From contig NC_026655.2 of assembly GCF_000004075.3 (NCBI RefSeq), positions 1,612,001-1,676,000 of the forward strand: a stretch of 64,000 bases of DNA, in the 5' to 3' direction. Source of the stretch: Cucumis sativus (taxonomy: Eukaryota; Streptophyta; Magnoliopsida; Cucurbitales; Cucurbitaceae). Of this stretch, positions 37,501 to 50,524 are shown piece after piece. The notes beneath the pieces are model-generated. The model had not been told where the DNA came from and made no database searches. It was given only the letters and a program-made list of their open reading frames with translations. Numbering within the stretch: position 1 is the first letter of the stretch; the number at the start of each line of letters is the position of its first letter. Made by a program: the position numbers and the translations under genes.

Positions 37501-40500
37501 AAGCAAAGAATAAAAATTATCGATAACTTTTTTTATGTCTATTCTCTTTTATTAAATAAATCATTCTAAATAAAATTAATTTCAAGGTCATCCGTAGAAT
37601 CACTTATTAAAACGAACCAAATGTGTGGTTTTTACTAAAATACCTTATTGATTTAGAATTTTAGGAAACTAAATTTGAAACATCCCGAACTATGGTATAA
37701 AAATTATATTGTCACACGATATAATTTTAATGATATTATTGGTGAGATCTTTGAAGGGAAAAAAAAAGAAGAAAAGGACGCACGTGGGGGGGAGGGGAGG
37801 GGAGGGGACAATAGGGTTTGGATTATTCTTTCATGGAATTGAGTGTTTGAAAAGGGAAATAATTAAGATTTTAAGATTTGCTTTTTGTTTTCCTCTTAAT
37901 TTTCTCAAACACAAAATTAAATATCTCAACAACAATAATAAATAAATAATGTCTAAATTTCATGCACACGTGACTTTCACACGCACCAATTTTTGTTTTT
38001 GTTTTATCTTTCTATTCCATAATCATTATTATTGGCATCAAAATATTTCTGTTTCTTCTTTGCCTTTGAATAATCAACCCCTAATGAAGATCGTCACGGC
38101 TAAGTTCATTTTTAACTATTATAAACAAAATTAGCGTGAGATATATACTTCAAACGTGGTTCGATCAATTGAGTTTATTTGATTGTTTAGATAAAATTAG
38201 GGTGAGATTAATATTCTGAGTATATATATATATATATATATCTAATTGCAATTATGAACCTTTTGTTAGAAAATCGACAATTTAAAGACCATTAAAAACG
38301 ATTAATCAAATCTCGCACGAATTAATTTATTTTTTTTAAAAAACTCATTTACTAAATAAACACTAAACTCAAATGTAAAACCCACCAAGATAGACTAAAA
38401 AATTGATCAATCATAGCGGTAGCATAGTCTCCATCTAGAATGTTGGAACAAACTTTGCACCTCAAAATGCCAATTCACATATTCAAATCAATTTTTGTAT
38501 TTTTTTTTCTTTCAATTATTTGACTTTAAGCTTAAGTTTAATGAAACGAAAATGTTTACGTCATATTTTGATAACCATTTTATTTTTAATTTTTAGTTGA
38601 AAATTATATAAACGTTCATTTCACCAAAAATGTTTTTGGTTATAAAAATTAAAGATTCACAACTATATAATTATTAAAAATTGTGAAAGAATACAAAACT
38701 AAATGATTTTTTTTTCTCCTATATATAATTTGAGTACATCAAATATAAGATAGAAAGATTAAATCTTTCAAACTTCAAACATATTTAGTAGTATTGAGTT
38801 ATGGATATTTGCAATACTTTTAAAAGAAAAAGGTGACTAAAATTCCAATTCATCTTGAAATCTTCAATATGTGAAAGAGGCAAAAGTGAAAGTTAAAAAA
38901 AGAAAGAAAACTCACTCAAGTAATTTCATTTTATTGTATGAAAAAAATTATACTTTACAAAACAAGAAAATAATAACTTTCAATTCTTCTTTTTACTTCA
39001 TTATTTTTCCTATTATGATAGGAAGAAAAATAATCCAAACGATAATAATATAACTCGATTAATATAAAATATATATTGGTGTTTCAATTTCGAAAACAAA
39101 TTCAAACTAAATTAAGATTGATATTAAGTTTGTATTATTGTTTTCGAGGTAAGAAATTGTGAAGGTTTACGTGACGTTATACTTTTTTCTTTTCCTTTGC
39201 AAGCACTTCCCATTTACTCCCACTTATTCATTTACTTTTCATACTCGTAGTGTTTTTCCTATAAATATTTTGTAGGTTATCAATAAATCAAGAGAACTAA
39301 TTACCAAACAATTAAAACAAAATTCAAGCCTTTAAAATTATCCGATTACAAACTAACTTGAAACTAATCACAAATTATAAAACTAAGTTCATAATATTTA
39401 AATTATATTATTACATATTCAATCTATGCAAACTCGAAGATTTTTGTCTTTTTTATTTTGAACTTTAAAAAATGTCTAATTGACTCTAAATTTTTAATTG
39501 TGGAGTTAGTAAATCCTTAAACTTATTTAATTTTGTGTATAATAAACCATTTAACTAATTTGATATCTATATATATAAACCCACACCAACCCAAGCACAA
39601 AATTAAAAATGTAAAGTTATATAAAACATGAAATCCATCCAATTCAAAATTTAGTAGATGGCATTTTAAATATCCTAAATTTTAAATTAGTAAAAAAAAA
39701 ACTTATTTAAACAACATTTTATAAAGTTGTTGATTACACTAATCTCGAAAACTCAAAAACTAAATTGGTTTGAAAGTAAGCTTAATTCAACTTGCACTTT
39801 AACGTGAAAACGCTTTATCTCCGTGTTCGTAACTAAAAAGCTAAAAGCTTGTAATTAAAGTAAATAATTAGAGGAATAAGAGATGGAAGAATCCCCATAT
39901 TGAGTTGGATAGTTTATATCAATACAAAAATGACACAGCAACACTATATATCTCCCCCAAGACTACACAAAACAAGAAGAGTACTACTCCACACCACACA
40001 GAATATGAAAAATGGAATAATCCTAATTTTGACTTCATTTTTTGTGAGTTTCTTAAAAACAAACAATATTATTAATTCAATTGTTTGGATGTAAGAAAGA
40101 GACTTCCAGCACTGCCCCAATTTTATTGATTTTAGCCTAACCCCATAATTTCCCTAAAATAATCAATTACTTTTGCACAACAAAAGAAAAATAAATACAT
40201 CAACAAGAGAGAGAGAGAAAGAGACCCAACAACTCATTGCTTTGACCAATTGCCATCATAGGATTTCATTCGGACAAATTTGTAGACTTTCATCTCCTTA
40301 ACGCTCTTTTCCCTAATATCACGTTACTTCTAATAAATCTTAAATTTCTATCACTCGAAGTAATAATAGCATAATCTATAGTATAAATTTGATACTATTT
40401 GAAAAGAAAAGAAACCTTGTAGTATAGGGGACTAAGTAGTCTTTAGATTAAAGGGATATTTAAACTCTTAATTTCTTAGGATTATATCTTGAAATTTGAA

Positions 40501-41442
40501 TAAACTAATGAAATAATAATTGTTGGGTATTCTACTTCAAGATTCATGTGATAAAAGTAAAAGCATGAGAAACTAAGTTGGAAGGGTAAAAATAAATTTC
40601 CCCTCATAAGTCACTAACAAAAAAAGGGAAAAAAAGAAGAAATTAAAAATCAACTAATTAATGAGGTATTTGAAGTACTCTACATTAGTAACCTTAAATG
40701 CCCTTATAGCAAATTTCATTTAATAGTTAGACTATAATTTAGATAATTTTGCATAACTTTGTATTTTCAACTAACACATTATTCAAACCAATTTATCTAT
40801 CTACATATTGCAAAAAAAAAAAAAAGAAAGAAAAAGAATTGACTAATAAAATTGATTTAGAATTAATAAAGAAGGGATTAAATTAAAGGGAAGAATTAGA
40901 AAATTGATGCATTGTATTATTGGGAATTAAGGAAAGATTATTCCAACTTCCAATTTCCAAATAGTTTTAGTCAAACACTAAATTTGCTACGTAAGCAAAA
41001 GGTCAAGCAAAGCGGCTTGCTACCGTCCCCTGCCTGTGACCCTCACCTCACTTTCCCACCAACAACAACCATCAAAAAACATTAAACTAACCAAACTTCT
41101 TCTCTTTTTTTCTTTGTTTAAAAAGAAAAATTAATTTAAACTTAGAGATTTTTCTACAAATTTTGTTTTCTGTTCTTCATTTTTTTTTTTTCCATTTCTT
41201 TTTCAAACTTTTATTTGGTCTTCTATAGGCTGTACTGCTTGTTATTGTGTTTCAAAGCCAATTCATTTACGTTCCACCATTCAAAACGTTTCTTTCCATT
41301 TCTTCATTTTTGACCCTAAAGAAAAACTTCCTCCTTCTTCTTAATCACTCTTCTTCTCTTCTGTTTTCATGGCTTCGATCTGAAAATTTTTTTCCAACTC
41401 ATTTTTTTATTTCTAGAGAAAGAAAGAAAATTTCATTATAGT
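34517..41442. other. 6.9-kb AT-rich intergenic region, no gene seen
   Basis: No coding region supported. Contains a CTT-rich run at 35930-35965, a GGGGA-rich run at 37788-37808 next to an ACACGTGG-like site, and a TA dinucleotide repeat at 38220-38241. The last few hundred bases (41100-41442) are T/C-rich and likely the promoter and leader of the receptor kinase. Confidence 0.55.
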
Positions 41443-44400
41443 ATGAAGGAGAAAGCTGACACTGATAATCAATCATGGCATCTTCCAATTCTCATTTTCT
41501 TCATCTTAATCACAGGTAAATCACTACAAAATCTGTTTTTCCATCACCCCTTTTGAGTTTTCTGAACTGGGTATCTAAAGTTTTAAACAAGTTTTGATAT
41601 TTTTTTTTTATTTTTTTTTATTGAGATTTTATATTTTTGTTGCTGTATATAATAATAATTGCGTTTTTTCCGAGGTGGGTCTGCTCAGATTCAATCATGT
41701 TTATTTTGTTCTTTTTGTTTTCAGGTAGGATTGTCGAGGGACAAGAATTGTTGAGAGATAATACAGAAGTTTTGTTACAGTTGAAATCATTTTTAGAAGA
41801 ACACAATCCCATTAAACGAGGAAAATATTCGTCTTGGAATTTGGAGAGTTCACCCTGTTCTTGGGCTGGAATATCCTGTAATCAGAACAAGTCCCAAGTC
41901 ATCGGAATTGACCTTTCAAACGAAGATATTTCCGGCAAAATTTTTCATAATTTCTCTGCCTTGTCTGAGTTGACGGACCTTGACCTCTCTAGAAACACTC
42001 TCTCCGGCGAAATTCCCGGCGACTTGAACAACTGCAGAAATCTCCGGAAACTGAATTTGTCACACAACATCATCGACGACAAGTTGAACTTGTCAGGTTT
42101 GATCAATATTGAGACTCTGGATTTGTCGGTCAACCGAATTTGGGGAGAAATAAGGTTGAATTTTCCAGGCATTTGCCGGACTTTGATGTTCTTTAATGTT
42201 TCTGGTAATAATCTCACTGGTAGGACGGATGACTGTTTTGATGAGTGCTGGAATTTGCAACATGTGGATTTAAGCTCCAACGAATTCAGTGGAGGATTGT
42301 GGAGTGGGTTGGCGAGGACTCGGTTTTTTTCGGCGTCGGAGAATAAACTTTCTGGTGAAGTTTCGCCGGCGATATTTACAGGGGTTTGTAATTTGGAGGT
42401 GTTGGACTTGTCAGAGAATGCGCTTTTCGGCGGAGCTCCGGCGGAGGTTTCCAATTGTGGGAATTTATCTTCTTTGAATCTGTGGGGGAACCAATTTTCT
42501 GGGAAGATTCCGGCGGAAATGGGAAGAATTTCGGGTTTGCAGAATTTGTATCTAGGAAAGAACAATTTTTCTCGGGAAATTCCAGAATCCCTTTTGAATT
42601 TGAGCAATTTGGTGTTTCTTGATTTGAGCAAGAACCATTTCGGAGGGGACATTCAAGAGATTTTCGGAAGGTTTACACAGGTGAGATTTCTTGTTCTTCA
42701 TGGAAATTTTTACACTGGAGGGATTCATTCTTCTGGGATTCTTAAGTTGCCAAGAGTTGCTCGTTTGGATTTGAGTTTCAACAACTTTTCAGGTCCATTG
42801 CCTGTGGAAATCTCTGAAATGAAGAGCTTGGAGTTCTTGATTCTTGCATATAATCAGTTCAATGGGAACATTCCATCAGAATATGGGAACTTGAAGAATC
42901 TTCAAGCTCTTGACCTTTCATTCAACAGATTAAATGGGTCGATCCCAAGCAGCTTTGGGAACTTGACTTCACTCTTGTGGCTAATGCTGGCAAACAACTC
43001 TTTGACAGGTGAAATCCCCAGGGAGCTAGGAAGTTGTTCTAGCTTGTTGTGGTTGAACCTTGCCAACAATAAGCTACATGGGCGCATTCCGTCTGAGCTA
43101 ACGAACATTGGAAAAAATGCCACGGCGACATTCGAAATTAATCGACGAACTGAAAAGTTCATCGCTGGATCAGGGGAATGCTTGGCAATGAAGAGATGGA
43201 TTCCAGTAGACTACCCTCCTTTCAGCTTTGTCTACACAATCCTTACAAGGAAGAGTTGTAGAAGCATTTGGGATAGATTGTTGAAAGGGTATGGCCTTTT
43301 CCCATTTTGCAGCAAAATAAGGACATTGCAAATCTCTGGTTATGTTCAACTGACTGGGAATCAGTTCAGTGGTGAGATACCAAATGAGATTGGAATGATG
43401 AAAAACTTCAGTATGTTGCATTTGAGTTTCAACAATTTCAGTGGGAAACTCCCTCCACAGTTGGGATCTCTGCCATTGGTTGTTCTAAACATATCGGACA
43501 ACAATTTTTCAGGCGAGATCCCGATGGAGATTGGAGACCTTAAGTGCTTACAGAATCTTGATTTATCGTACAACAATTTCTCTGGCATGTTCCCTCGAAG
43601 TTTTGTCAACTTGAATGAGCTTAACAAGTTCAACATCTCATACAATCCTCTCATAACTGGGGAAGTAATTCCAAGTGGGCAATTCTCAACGTTCGACAAG
43701 GACGCGTATCTCGGCAATCCTCTTTTGCGCCTTCCTTCTTTCTTCAACACAACCCCACCTAAGTCAGCAGGCAACCCAAGAACGGCAGGATCATCAAAAA
43801 GGAATTCAAGGCTAGTTGGAATGTTGGCTTCTTTATCCTTGATCCTTGCTTTTTTGGTATTTGGTACATTTTCTCTTATAGTTTTCTTAATGGTGAGAAG
43901 CTCAGATGAATCACGAGGATTTCTCTTGGAAGATATAAAGTATATAAAAGACTTTGGTTCAAGTTCTCATAGCTCATCCCCATGGTTTTCAAATACGGTT
44001 ACGGTCATTCGTCTCGATAAAACGGTTTTTACACATGCTGATATTCTAAAAGCCACTGGGAACTTTTCAGAGGATAGGGTGATTGGTAAAGGAGGATATG
44101 GAACAGTTTACAGAGGAATGCTACCTGATGGAAGGCAAGTGGCAGTGAAGAAGCTTCAAAGAGAAGGAGTTGAAGGTGAAAGAGAGTTCCAAGCTGAAAT
44201 GCAGATTCTTACTGGCAATGGCTTCAACTGGCCGCACCCAAACCTTGTTCAACTTTACGGATGGTGTCTTGATGGGTCGGAGAAAATATTGGTCTATGAG
44301 TACATGGAAGGAGGGAGCTTGGACGATCTTATATTGGACAGACTCAGATTAAACTGGCGGCGACGCATTGATCTTGCGATCGATGTGGCACGGGCATTGG

Positions 44401-44951
44401 TTTTTCTACACCATGAGTGTTTCCCCTCAGTTGTGCATCGTGATGTTAAGGCCAGTAATGTTTTGCTCGACAAAGACGGACGAGGACGGGTGACAGACTT
44501 CGGCTTGGCTAGAATTATGGATGTAGGAGACAGCCATGTGAGTACCATGGTGGCTGGAACCATTGGTTATGTAGCACCAGAATATGGACAAACATGGAAA
44601 GCTACTACAAAGGGTGATGTATATAGTTTTGGAGTTTTAGCCATGGAACTTGCTACAGCAAGACGAGCACTTGACGGAGGGGAAGAGTGTCTAGTTGAAT
44701 GGGCCAAAAGGGTGATGGGAAATGGAAGACATGGGTTGAGTAGAGCAGTAATACCGGTTGCAGTTTTGGGATCAGGCCTTGTCGAGGGGGCTGACGAGAT
44801 GTGCGAGCTGCTCAAGATTGGGGTAAGGTGCACAAACGAAGCACCATCAGCAAGACCGAATATGAAGGAAGTTCTAGCTATGTTGATCGACATCATAGGC
44901 TTAAGAGGGGGGGATGAATTCAAACACATCTTCTCCCCTCCATCCTTGTGA
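41443..44951 (+). CDS. NILR1: LRR receptor-like Ser/Thr kinase, NILR1 type (At1g74360-like)
   Basis: Two exons, 41443-41515 and 41725-44951 (phase 1), give 1,099 residues, close to the family's about 1,100. It has a signal peptide (residues 1-30, ILIFFILITG), an LRRNT domain with paired Cys (SPCSWAGISC), and about 15-16 LRRs (about 86-487). Next is a roughly 75-residue island without LRR pattern (about 490-565), then about five more LRRs, a transmembrane helix (about 722-747, LVGMLASLSLILAFLVFG) and a kinase domain (about 807-1085). Kinase motifs are intact: GKGGYG loop, VAVKK lysine, HRDVKASNVLLD (RD type), DFG and APEYG. Island-bearing RLKs such as BRI1 and PSKR bind small ligands there. 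Arabidopsis NILR1 is known for nematode-triggered immunity; here that role is inferred from similarity. Plasma membrane. Confidence 0.93.
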
Positions 44952-46560
44952 TCAAGATTTTGATTGAAGAAATGTGCATACAATTAGGTTGTTAGATAGT
45001 TTCATAGACATAAGATACTTATACCTACACAGTTTCATTTATTACCATTCATCTTGTAAACAAAAACATTCATCATTCACAAAATGTTGAGAAAAAAAAG
45101 CCTTTGTGTTTTATTTTTTGATTTTCTTAATAGAATAATGAGTTCATCTCCACTGAGATGAGTGCATATGGCTCAAGTTGATTCAATAAAATCCCTTTAC
45201 TACATCAGGAACGAAAATGTTTGCTTCTCAATAGAGTCTGTCTTTCCTACGAATTGGTAGATGAAACTGTCATTTGAACAAATTATCAACAGATAACTTG
45301 GGAAAAAGATGGCTGAAAATGGGCTCATTTTCTGCTTTTGTAGATTGAACTCAATTGGAGATTCAATTGTTCCAACTTCCAAGCTTGATTGCTTGGTAGT
45401 GGGCTTTCCAAACCCAGTAAAGGTCCATCAAGAATCAAATCCCTTTGGAAATGTGAAGACAGAGAGTAGGCTTTTGAAGAATAAATATTAACACACCAAA
45501 TACCCAAAGCTCCAAATTTCTTCCCCACTAGTGCCAAAGTGAGTATAATCCAATGGAGCTTCAAATCTCCATATTTTCAACACCCCCAAAAAAAAACCTA
45601 CCAATCTAACATATTAACTATCCCTCATACAAACTTACCGACTTCAATATATTAAGTTTGTACTTGTTAACTTTAATGAATGAACCTATTTCCGAGAGAG
45701 ATTGATAGTGGACTGTGGTTATTGGATAGAAAAATACACAAATCTTGAATAGATTTGGTGTCAATTCTTGATTTGCTCAAGAATTGAACGCCATTTCCCC
45801 ATAATTGCAATGCTTCATTTTGTGGACCCAAGTTGAGTAGCTTCCACGTTTATCACTTACAATAGTCCACAAAATTATATAATTAAATGTCACTTCTTAA
45901 GCTTCTTTCTTCTTTAAAAATTCAGATAAAATTTAGAAAAGAAATGATACAAAACTAAAAGCTCAACAAAACAAATCAACAAATATTTGAAAATGGTGAC
46001 TAAATTATTATCAAGTGTGAGTGGATTTGTGACATATTGTCTCCCTTGATTGTGTGACAAATAAACTTCAAAAATTAAATGTCTAAATATTAAAATACCA
46101 TCAAATTATATAAAAATATATTTTAAACAATATTCTTCTTCTTCTCCTATCATTGCTTCTCTTAGCCCATTGCGTTTGAACCTTTGAGTTGATCCACTGC
46201 TAGTTCGTTGTATTTGCAGTGATAGACTCAAAGGTGTAGTCATTATTAGCTGAGGGATATATATGACTTCAATACACCTTTCATCATTTAACCCATTTCA
46301 GAGTATAAAAAATTTATGTAGCATTTCTTGCCAACTTAAATATTTGTTACAAATATCATCCAGTTTTGTTTGTAGTGGAGAATTAATAATAATATCAATA
46401 ACTTCAGTCACTTACTTTTGTATTGTTCATAGAAAGTAGGACGACTATGAGATCATTTGAAATAATTTGGAAAAAAAATGAGTTTTCTATCGATTAAAAG
46501 TACTACTTGCTATTTAGGCTTGGAACTAGCTAGTTTACACGATGTCTCTCCTATGCTGTC
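44952..46560. other. Intergenic region after the receptor kinase
   Basis: 3' UTR of the receptor kinase probably to about 45050-45140. No other gene is supported. A short imperfect hairpin at 46175-46236 is described in the findings. Confidence 0.5.
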
Positions 46561-46589
46561 AATGGATAACTTCACTAAACAACTGCTGA

Positions 46590-46925
46590 AACCTTTTTGA
46601 AAGGCCAAAGTCCCTCAAAAGGTTAAATTTTGTTGCTAAAAAAATGTATGTCTATTAGCTTATCCACTCTAATTAAGTCTGGCATGCATGCATGCCCAAG
46701 GAAGGTGTTCAATATGACCAGCTCCAATATATATTATGGAAAGGTTAGGTAACGAAAGACCTTTGACCTTGCTTTCTTGATTCTATTGTGAATATCTTAG
46801 TGACGACATGATGCAATAGAAGCAACTCGAACTACGATTGGTTCTGGCTCATTGAGAGGAGTGTTGATCTGACCAAAATTGTGATTATTGCATGGCAAAT
46901 TTAGGAGGCTAGAAATGAAAGAAAT
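46590..46925 (+). mobile_element. Degenerate non-LTR retrotransposon (LINE) relic
   Basis: Around 46600-46640 a frame reads KAKVPQKVKF, as in the zinc-binding region after plant LINE reverse transcriptases. About 46838-46920 reads WFWLIERSVDLTKIVIIAWQI-stop-EARNERN, matching the WxIWxxRN motif of that domain with Trp changed to TAG (46902-46904). Several stops and frame changes lie between. No functional protein. Boundaries unknown; decayed sequence may extend to about 47280. Confidence 0.5.
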
Positions 46926-48567
46926 TCCACACCATAAGTACATGCTTCGATCGAAAAACACCTTTCTTTAGGAGGTGTTTGTTGGCAAAGAAGTCTGGAG
47001 GGAAAGCAATTGTTGAGGCTTAACCTTTGACACAACGACATGATACTCTTGATTGGTTTTCCTTCTAATGAGAGGAATAATGTTTAGAAACTTAACACTT
47101 TTGGTTGCTTTGAGATTATTTGGCTCGTATACAAATGGTTGGTTTCAAGGTCATCCATAGATGATATGAGATCGATTGAGGTTCTCAAAGCAATGTCCGA
47201 TATGCTACACAAACATCACGATTAGAGTCTAGCTGACAAGAGATTTATTGTTTCACATTTAGACTTCTCTTAGACATAGTTTTTTTAGTTTGGTTGTATT
47301 GTTGCCAAAAAAATACCAATGTTAAGTGTTAAAAAAGGGATTTTAATTTATATGAAATAACATTCTTTTCATAGATCAATTATTCTAACACAGAATCTAT
47401 TCTATTCTATTTTATTTTTTCATTAAATGTCCTAGTGGGGAAAATGCAAACTATCTAACATGATTGAGATGTGACTAAAAAGAAAAGAAGCATATATATA
47501 TATATATAAATATATATAATAAAGTTGGAAAAAGAAAAGGAATTGCTTAAAAAAATTGATTAAGAAAACCAAAAGATAAAAAGGGATTACTGATTATGGA
47601 AAGGCATACACTGCAGCAAAAACAATTTTCCTTTTTCCTCTCTCTCCATCGGTTCATTTAATCATTAGGCTTTCCTTTACTTAATCTTTTAGTTTAATAT
47701 CTGCAATAATATATTACCTAATAAAATAGTTTTACACTTAAAAGAAGAAGACACACACGACCTATTCATCGTTAAATTATAAGTTTAATATAACATCTAA
47801 AGTTAAGTTTCCATGCACTTCAGTTTCTAAACTCTCTACTTTCTAAATTTTAAAATACCTATATAATACATCTTTAAATTTTCAAATTTGTATCTAATAA
47901 TTCCTTTAATTTTTAATTATGTATTTGATAAGTCATCTACTAGTTATATACAAAATTTGGAAGTTAAATTTTATTAGAAGAAGAATGGGGCAGGAGGAGA
48001 AAAGATGATGATGGCAAAATAAAGGTATTGTGAAGACACTGCTTGCTCTTTCCTTATATGGATATAGTCTAAGCTAAAGAGAAAAGGAGATAGAGAGAGA
48101 CAAGTGGGAGGGAAATTAGGAAAAGATCAAGAGACTAAGGAGTGATATTAATGGGGAAAAAAAATAATGAATACATGTGTTTGGTGCAACTAATTTTCAA
48201 TCAAAAGAAAGAACCCCACAGCACCTAGAAGCAATAATTGGTTGCCCATTTTCATATACATTATTTGTACCATTTTCCTCTCAACTTTCCTTTTCTGCAT
48301 TGGCAATCATCAACTTTTAAATATGTTCTCTCGACTGTGTTTTGCCAACTTTTTTCTTTCACACTATAGTAAACTTACTGATTAATATATTTCAATTACT
48401 CTTAGAATGCAGAAACCAACCCATAACATACTAGTTGGTGTAATTATACCTTTCAATTTACATTTATACACGTAGGATTTATATAAATTTGACGTTGAAG
48501 TTTAAAGTTATGAAGGTGTAATTATAATTACCACTAAAATGTTTTTAAAATATGGAAGTCCAAATCA
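46926..48567. other. Intergenic region, no gene seen
   Basis: Possible continuation of the LINE relic to about 47280, then AT-rich DNA with a TA repeat at 47491-47518. No coding region recognised. Confidence 0.45.
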
Positions 48568-48572
48568 ATATT

Positions 48573-48980
48573 TGTTGGGAATGATTATCATTGTAATGAT
48601 TTATAATTAATGTTCTAATTGATAATATGGCAATTACTATTGTTATTTTGATGGTTATAAATAATGTAACCATTATATATTTTAATACGCTAATTGTTAT
48701 AGATCTAAAATTAAATTTAGATCTAAAGCTATTTTTTATATATATTTGAAGAAAAGATTTTGGTGTTGCAGTGATTTTTCTTTTCCAATATTTTGGTTTC
48801 TTATATGAGAAATCCTTTTTATTCTATTCTTTACTCCGACGAGTGTACGCATGAGTTGAAAAGTTGTGTTAATCTTGAAGAGCAATCGACATCTACGATT
48901 TAGTACTGAAGTTGCACCAAATTTTGCTTTCAAGACAGTGGTTCAACATGGCACAACAATGATTCATTTCTTTTCCAACA
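48573..48980 (+). repeat. 5' LTR of the copia-like element
   Basis: 408 bp, TG...CA ends. It lacks the 149-bp insertion found in the partner LTR. Confidence 0.8.
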
Positions 48981-50524
48981 ATTTGGAAGCAATTTTTTTT
49001 TAAATTTCTATTGAATGTCAATCAAATTCAGTGTATACAAAGAATTGAGAACAAGTAAGCAAATTAGATGGTGGAAGATGGATTCAAGTGGGCTTACAAA
49101 AAAATTGGTGAAAAAGTGTTCGTCCTATTTCTCCTTTATCTCATTGCTTTGGAATATGTAGACTAGAGGTAATGTAAAGAACACCTATCAATCATCTTGA
49201 ATTGGGTGAAAATGAGAGAAATTGGTAGATAACTCGAATTTCTTTGTCTTTCATCAAGTTTCATGAAGATTGTTAGAAATATCCATACAAATTATATTTT
49301 GATTCTCTATATTTTAGATAGCTATGAGTTTATCTAAAATTAAGGAAAATTGCATTGCAAATTAGGAAGTGATTTAAAGAAATTAAATTGTCATATGTAA
49401 TCCGTCCACTAAATCATCCAATTGAGAGAATGATTTGAGAATTTTGGAAAAACAATAATTGAGCTTGTTAAATTTTCATCTTTTGTCAATTTGGATGAAG
49501 ATGAAAGTGAAATCTTTTAAAAACTTGTTGAAGATTGTAAGATATAACTTATAAGCAATCATTTATTTGTTGATGATTTTAACTGGATGGTTGGTTTGTG
49601 TTATTGATGATAACAAATAATTTGTTTGGAAGAAATTTTGAGACAAGATGAAGAAAAATTATTTGGGTATTATAAATCTAGAAATGATTATACACTTATT
49701 ATCAAAATGAGTTGTTGTCGTGATTTGAAGATTTGAAGAGAGATAACTCAATCTATTGAGTTAGAACTTTGATTTGAGATTTTATATTTTGGTTGTCAAA
49801 TGTGCATGTGTAATGGGTTTTGTGATTACGTTGATTATCAAATACAATTATTTTTTTAAGTGATGATTAGTTCATATTTAAATATCAAACAAATGATAGA
49901 AATCGACATTTAGATTTCAAGTCTATTGATGATATTTTGGCTAGTAATTTATTCCACAAATATAACTTCAAACTGTTGAGATTTCTGATTGGTTTTAATC
50001 TTTGATATCTTGATAAATATATTTTAGATATTTTATGAGTAGCAAACTATCTCATGATACATGTGATAGAGAGTCTAGTTTTTGTAAATTTGGATAGTGA
50101 TGCATGTTCTTGATTTGTTTCAAATCTCAATCTTCTTTTAAATGTTTTTGTTTCAAACGTAGTGAAAATGTTTTAGTTAGTAATTTGTATCTTTCTAAAA
50201 CTTGTTGAGCTTTTTCGTGTTGATTTTAAGGATGTTTCTAGAGCTTTCATGTTGACCCGAGATTCTATGTGCATTACCTTAAATAGCACAATTTTGAGTG
50301 GTCTACCGTGTAAGAAGTAAAACATGTTGTAGGGGTCTCAACCGTAGTTTTTGAAAGTTCAAAAGATAACTTACTTTGTTTAATTAGATTAATACCCCAT
50401 CTTACTATGCATCAATTCAAATCTAAAGATATTGATGTTTAAGTTTATACTTCTTTCTTTGCTTAAATTAGAATATGCTTTATTAATATTTTAGCTAGAA
50501 TGCAATGGTAGTCATTGTGGGGAT

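Noticed and set aside
41637..41724. Upstream extension of the receptor kinase frame into the intron
   Set aside because: Splicing 41515|41725 gives a proper signal peptide (ILIFFILITG) and correct phase, whereas the extension starts within intron sequence.
41945..44983. Long antisense frames over the receptor kinase (up to 235 residues)
   Set aside because: Shadows of conserved LRR and kinase codons; no recognisable domain.
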